From Grifola frondosa (taxonomy: Eukaryota > Basidiomycota > Agaricomycetes > Polyporales > Grifolaceae): a stretch of 64,000 nucleotides of DNA. Of the stretch, positions 61,483 through 64,000 are shown in pieces. The position numbers and the translations under genes are program-made. Positions within the stretch are counted from its first letter, which is position 1. Each line of letters begins with the position of its first letter. A model generated the notes under the pieces. That model was not told the origin of the DNA, did not search any database, and saw only the letters and a list, made by a program, of their open reading frames with translations. The stretch is from positions 186,001 through 250,000 of the forward strand of contig LUGG01000031.1 of the NCBI GenBank assembly GCA_001683735.1. The letters are read 5' to 3'.

Positions 61483-62423
61483 ATGTCCGCGAACCCCAAA
61501 GCTCTTGCGATCGCCACTTCTCCATTCGATGACAGGGAGGCAGACATCGTGATCCGTTCTTCCGACCAGGTCGAGTTCTACGTCCACAAAATCATCCTAT
61601 CTGTGGCCTCCCCTGTCTTTCGAGACATGTTCGCACTCGCGCAGCCGTCCCGATCATCTACAGGAAAGGAGGAGCCCGTAGAGGTGCAAGAATCTAGCAT
61701 CGTACTAGATATGCTGCTGCGTCTTTGCTATCCGGTCGCCGCGCCATCCATCGGTTTAAACGACATTGTCGCGGTGTTAGAATCAGCACGGAAGTACCAG
61801 ATGGACGGGGTGAAGGGGAGAATGAAGGAGATACTGTTGCTTCCGAATTCTTGGCAAGAGCAACCTTTGCAGGTCTACGCGTTGGCTTGTGGCTGCGGCT
61901 TCAGTGATGTCGCAATGACAGCTGCGAGATGTCTACTGCGCCGGGAACTATTCAACGAGGTCTACACAAAGGATCTGAGACAGATCACGGGCGGGGCGTA
62001 CCATCGTCTGCTGGAGTATCGGCGGGATTGCAGCCGTGCAGCTACCGCTGTGGCTTCTGCTCAGTCACATCAGGAGTGGATGGGGGAAATTAATCCGTTC
62101 GTCAACCGATGCCTTGATAGACAGTGGTCCCTCATCCCTAAAATATTGGGTCGACTTCATGGGCCGCGCCAGGACTGCTCTGGAGAAATGTCCTCACGGC
62201 GCAGTTGTATCCACCACCACTGTTCTTCGCCCTGTCATTGAAAATTTGCCGCATTTATGCGATAAATGTTCGAAGTCGGTTCCAATTTCTCTGTTTCAAT
62301 TTGCCAAATTGCTGGAAGACGAGGTTGAAAAAGCAGTCTCTCAGGTAAGTAGCATTTCTTCGGGATGGAATAGAGCCTTTATTGATGTCCTGCGTCCAGG
62401 TTGTACTCAAGGTAGAGGATTGA
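61483..62423 (+). CDS. BTB/POZ-domain protein (one frameshift)
   Basis: It starts MSANPKALAIATSPFDDREA (61483) and enters a BTB domain (about residues 17-115): DIVIRSSDQVEFYVHKIILS, VASPVFRDMFAL, LDMLLRLCYPV and LESARKYQMDGVK. BTB domains dimerise and often bind Cullin-3; in agaricomycetes this compact form is a very large family of unclear function. The C-terminal half (YALACGCGFSDVAMTAARCL, LLEYRRDC) continues until about 62140, where an extra A in an AAAA run moves the frame to YWVDFMGRARTALEKCPHG. It then reads LFQFAKLLEDEVEKAV and, over a 54 bp intron, VVLKVED with TGA at 62423. The late position and the homopolymer context make a sequencing error quite possible. Confidence 0.72.
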
Positions 62424-63624
62424 CGGATCTATGACATGATGTGGACCGAAGGTCAGCTCCAAGATGTGCATGATGTCGAATGGATTAATTAAATTGAAAT
62501 AAAAAGGAGGCCATATAGGCATTATAAAGGGATGTAGCATGTTGAGAAGAATGTATCTCGATACGCGGAATGCTGTCATTGGTCGTTCATGGTCTTCCCA
62601 GATTACATAGCAAGGTATTTTCAATGGAGCAGGACGAGTGTATTTCTGCGCAGATGTCCAGTATGAATATCAGCCTATACAATTTTACGAGTACAGTGTG
62701 ATTCGGAGTTTGATTCGGCTGCACCGTACAGCTAAGTGCTAAGTAAGGAGGAAGATTTGGGTGGACCCAATAATCCACGATTCGTCCATTTGATATGTGT
62801 GCCGTGTATGGCATGCTAGCGACGTGGGTTCTGCATCAGAACGAAATTAGCGGACAGCTCCTCTGTCGCATCGGAATGGACGCACCATCATCGTGTGTTT
62901 AATTTGTTAAATCACCCAGCAGGATTACGGGAGAATGAGGCTGAAGGGTGACATCGGTTTTGATTAATACGCAAAGTTGAGGATGGCTGGATGTCTAATG
63001 GTCATGTCGATGTCCGACTGACGCTTGACGCTTGACTAACAATTTGTAATCGCCCCCGCTGCAATACAACCACTCGGGTGTCGATATGATAGTCACGGTA
63101 GCCGGTTTTTTGTTCCTCCGACTTGATTGCCGAGCAGCCCGAAGGGATTTGCCAAGAGGTCGAGCCGGAAGACGACGACGACGACGATGGAAGGAATGAA
63201 GAGCTAGGAGAGTAGGAGAAGGAGACGATGATGCGAGAGAGGTCGGGTATGGGGAATAGTGCGCGGTCTTCGGAACATTAGAATGGCGAGAAGTTCCAGA
63301 AATAATGTCCTGCCTGCGGGCCAGTTCCGTGAGAAAGCTGGAGCCGGAGCAATGCAGCCAGTCATCGAAGGCGAGAAAGATGGTATATTTCTGGTCCGTC
63401 AACAGCCATCAGGTGATTGTCATGAGCCCCCACGTCGACTGTAGAGTGACCGGAAGCCACAGCAATGTCTGGCTTGGGAGACGAAATGAGAAGTTCGTCA
63501 GACTGTGTCAGTTGCGGACGGTGGCTAGGACACAAGATTAGTCAAACTGGAACATAGGCCCGATAATGATGAGACCTCACCTCAGTAAAACCCGCATTCA
63601 AATCAACGAGGTTTCGCTGATCAG
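62424..63624. other. No supportable gene
   Basis: Intergenic and ORF-poor. A minus-strand ORF at 62995-63402 (FLAFDDWLHCSGSSF) may be part of an exon of the right-edge gene, but it could not be phased. Confidence 0.35.
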
Positions 63625-63999
63625 TTACTGGCAATATGGAACGCTACCCATATAATCGATATGAGTTCTAACCAAAAAGTGCAAACAGTATGTCGTTTTG
63701 GTGATCACATCGTCGAGGCTGATGTTACCGTCGTCGATGTGGAAGTTGCCATTTTCATTTGTAGGCCTCATTTGCAGGCCTCTTTCACTGCCGAGTTTGA
63801 CGTCGTATGTCTTGATCTTGCGTGTGTTCAACACATTGTACAAATTTGGGACAGTTGTACTTTTGACACCCGCATTGAGTACATTAGACGAAAGGGCTGA
63901 AGGATGATATGGAAAGTTATCAGTATGTGAATGTGAAGGTGCTGAACTGATGGTACGAGCTCGAAGCATAACCCGGAGAAGGCTCTGGATCGCACGCAT
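63625..63999 (-). CDS. Possible partial gene at the right edge, unknown
   Basis: A minus-strand ORF of 124 residues (MRAIQSLLRVMLRARTISSA, then IKTYDVKLGSERGLQMRPT and NFHIDDGNISLDDVI) reaches the window end. The last segment looks protein-like. The plus strand of the same DNA (63661-63900) is also open, so strand and reality are uncertain. Confidence 0.25.
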   Translation of the reverse strand: MRAIQSLLRVMLRARTISSAPSHSHTDNFPYHPSALSSNVLNAGVKSTTVPNLYNVLNTRKIKTYDVKLGSERGLQMRPTNENGNFHIDDGNISLDDVITKTTYCLHFLVRTHIDYMGSVPYCQ

Positions 64000-64000
64000 A

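Overview
The window reads as nuclear DNA of a filamentous basidiomycete, most likely an agaricomycete close to the polypores. Genes are cut by many short GT-AG introns of about 45-65 bp with CTAAC-like branch points. The gene families are fungal: a Zn2Cys6 regulator, a SUN-domain protein, EST1/SMG7-like and SNF2 proteins, HAM1-like proteins, MHYT/hybrid histidine kinase remains, WD40 and F-box-like families, and Ty3/gypsy and Tnp2 (CACTA/CMC) elements. No rRNA, tRNA, CRISPR array or bacterial-style operon was seen. All family calls come from reading the translations; no database search was possible.

Layout. 0-2.2 kb is the 3' end of a gypsy chromovirus with an extra downstream ORF and a 3' LTR. 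3.9-5.1 kb is a chimera: the front of a HAM1-like gene joined to the tail of a hybrid histidine kinase. 5.5-16 kb holds five multi-exon genes of unknown function. 16-20 kb holds two protein kinase genes in tandem on the minus strand, a decayed NIMA/NEK-like one and a CHK2-like one with an FHA domain. A SUN-domain gene follows at 20.4-21.6 kb. 22.1-23.9 kb is the reciprocal chimera: the front of an MHYT/histidine kinase gene joined to the back of a HAM1-like gene. 24.6-31 kb carries an F-box/nucleotidyltransferase-like gene, relics of a sugar transporter and a WD40 gene, and a membrane-protein gene. 31.2-35.2 kb is a decayed Tnp2 transposase, directly followed by a third, unsplit HAM1-like copy (35.25-36.9 kb). 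About 37-40 kb looks gene-free. The right part holds a Zn2Cys6 regulator (40.2-45.0), a 4 kb gene-free stretch, an MFS transporter flanked by short repeats (49.1-51.7), a TA-flanked MITE (52.7-53.0), a Rad5/Rad16-type SNF2 protein (53.7-57.0), an EST1/SMG7-like protein (57.4-60.8) and a BTB protein (61.5-62.4).

Main result. The two chimeras are reciprocal. Flipping the segment from about 4,829 to 22,762 rebuilds a continuous HAM1-like gene on the left and a continuous histidine kinase on the right, with no bases gained or lost at the junctions. The third HAM1-like copy at 35.25-36.9 kb shows the unbroken sequence across the same point. I read this as a roughly 18 kb inversion whose two breakpoints each cut a gene.

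A second theme is frameshifts. Many otherwise convincing coding regions, including likely essential genes, carry one or two 1-2 base shifts, several beside homopolymer or dinucleotide runs. Some genes are clearly dead (in-frame stops, missing parts), but part of this pattern may be consensus error in the assembly. The genes are independent fungal transcription units and no metabolic cluster is evident.
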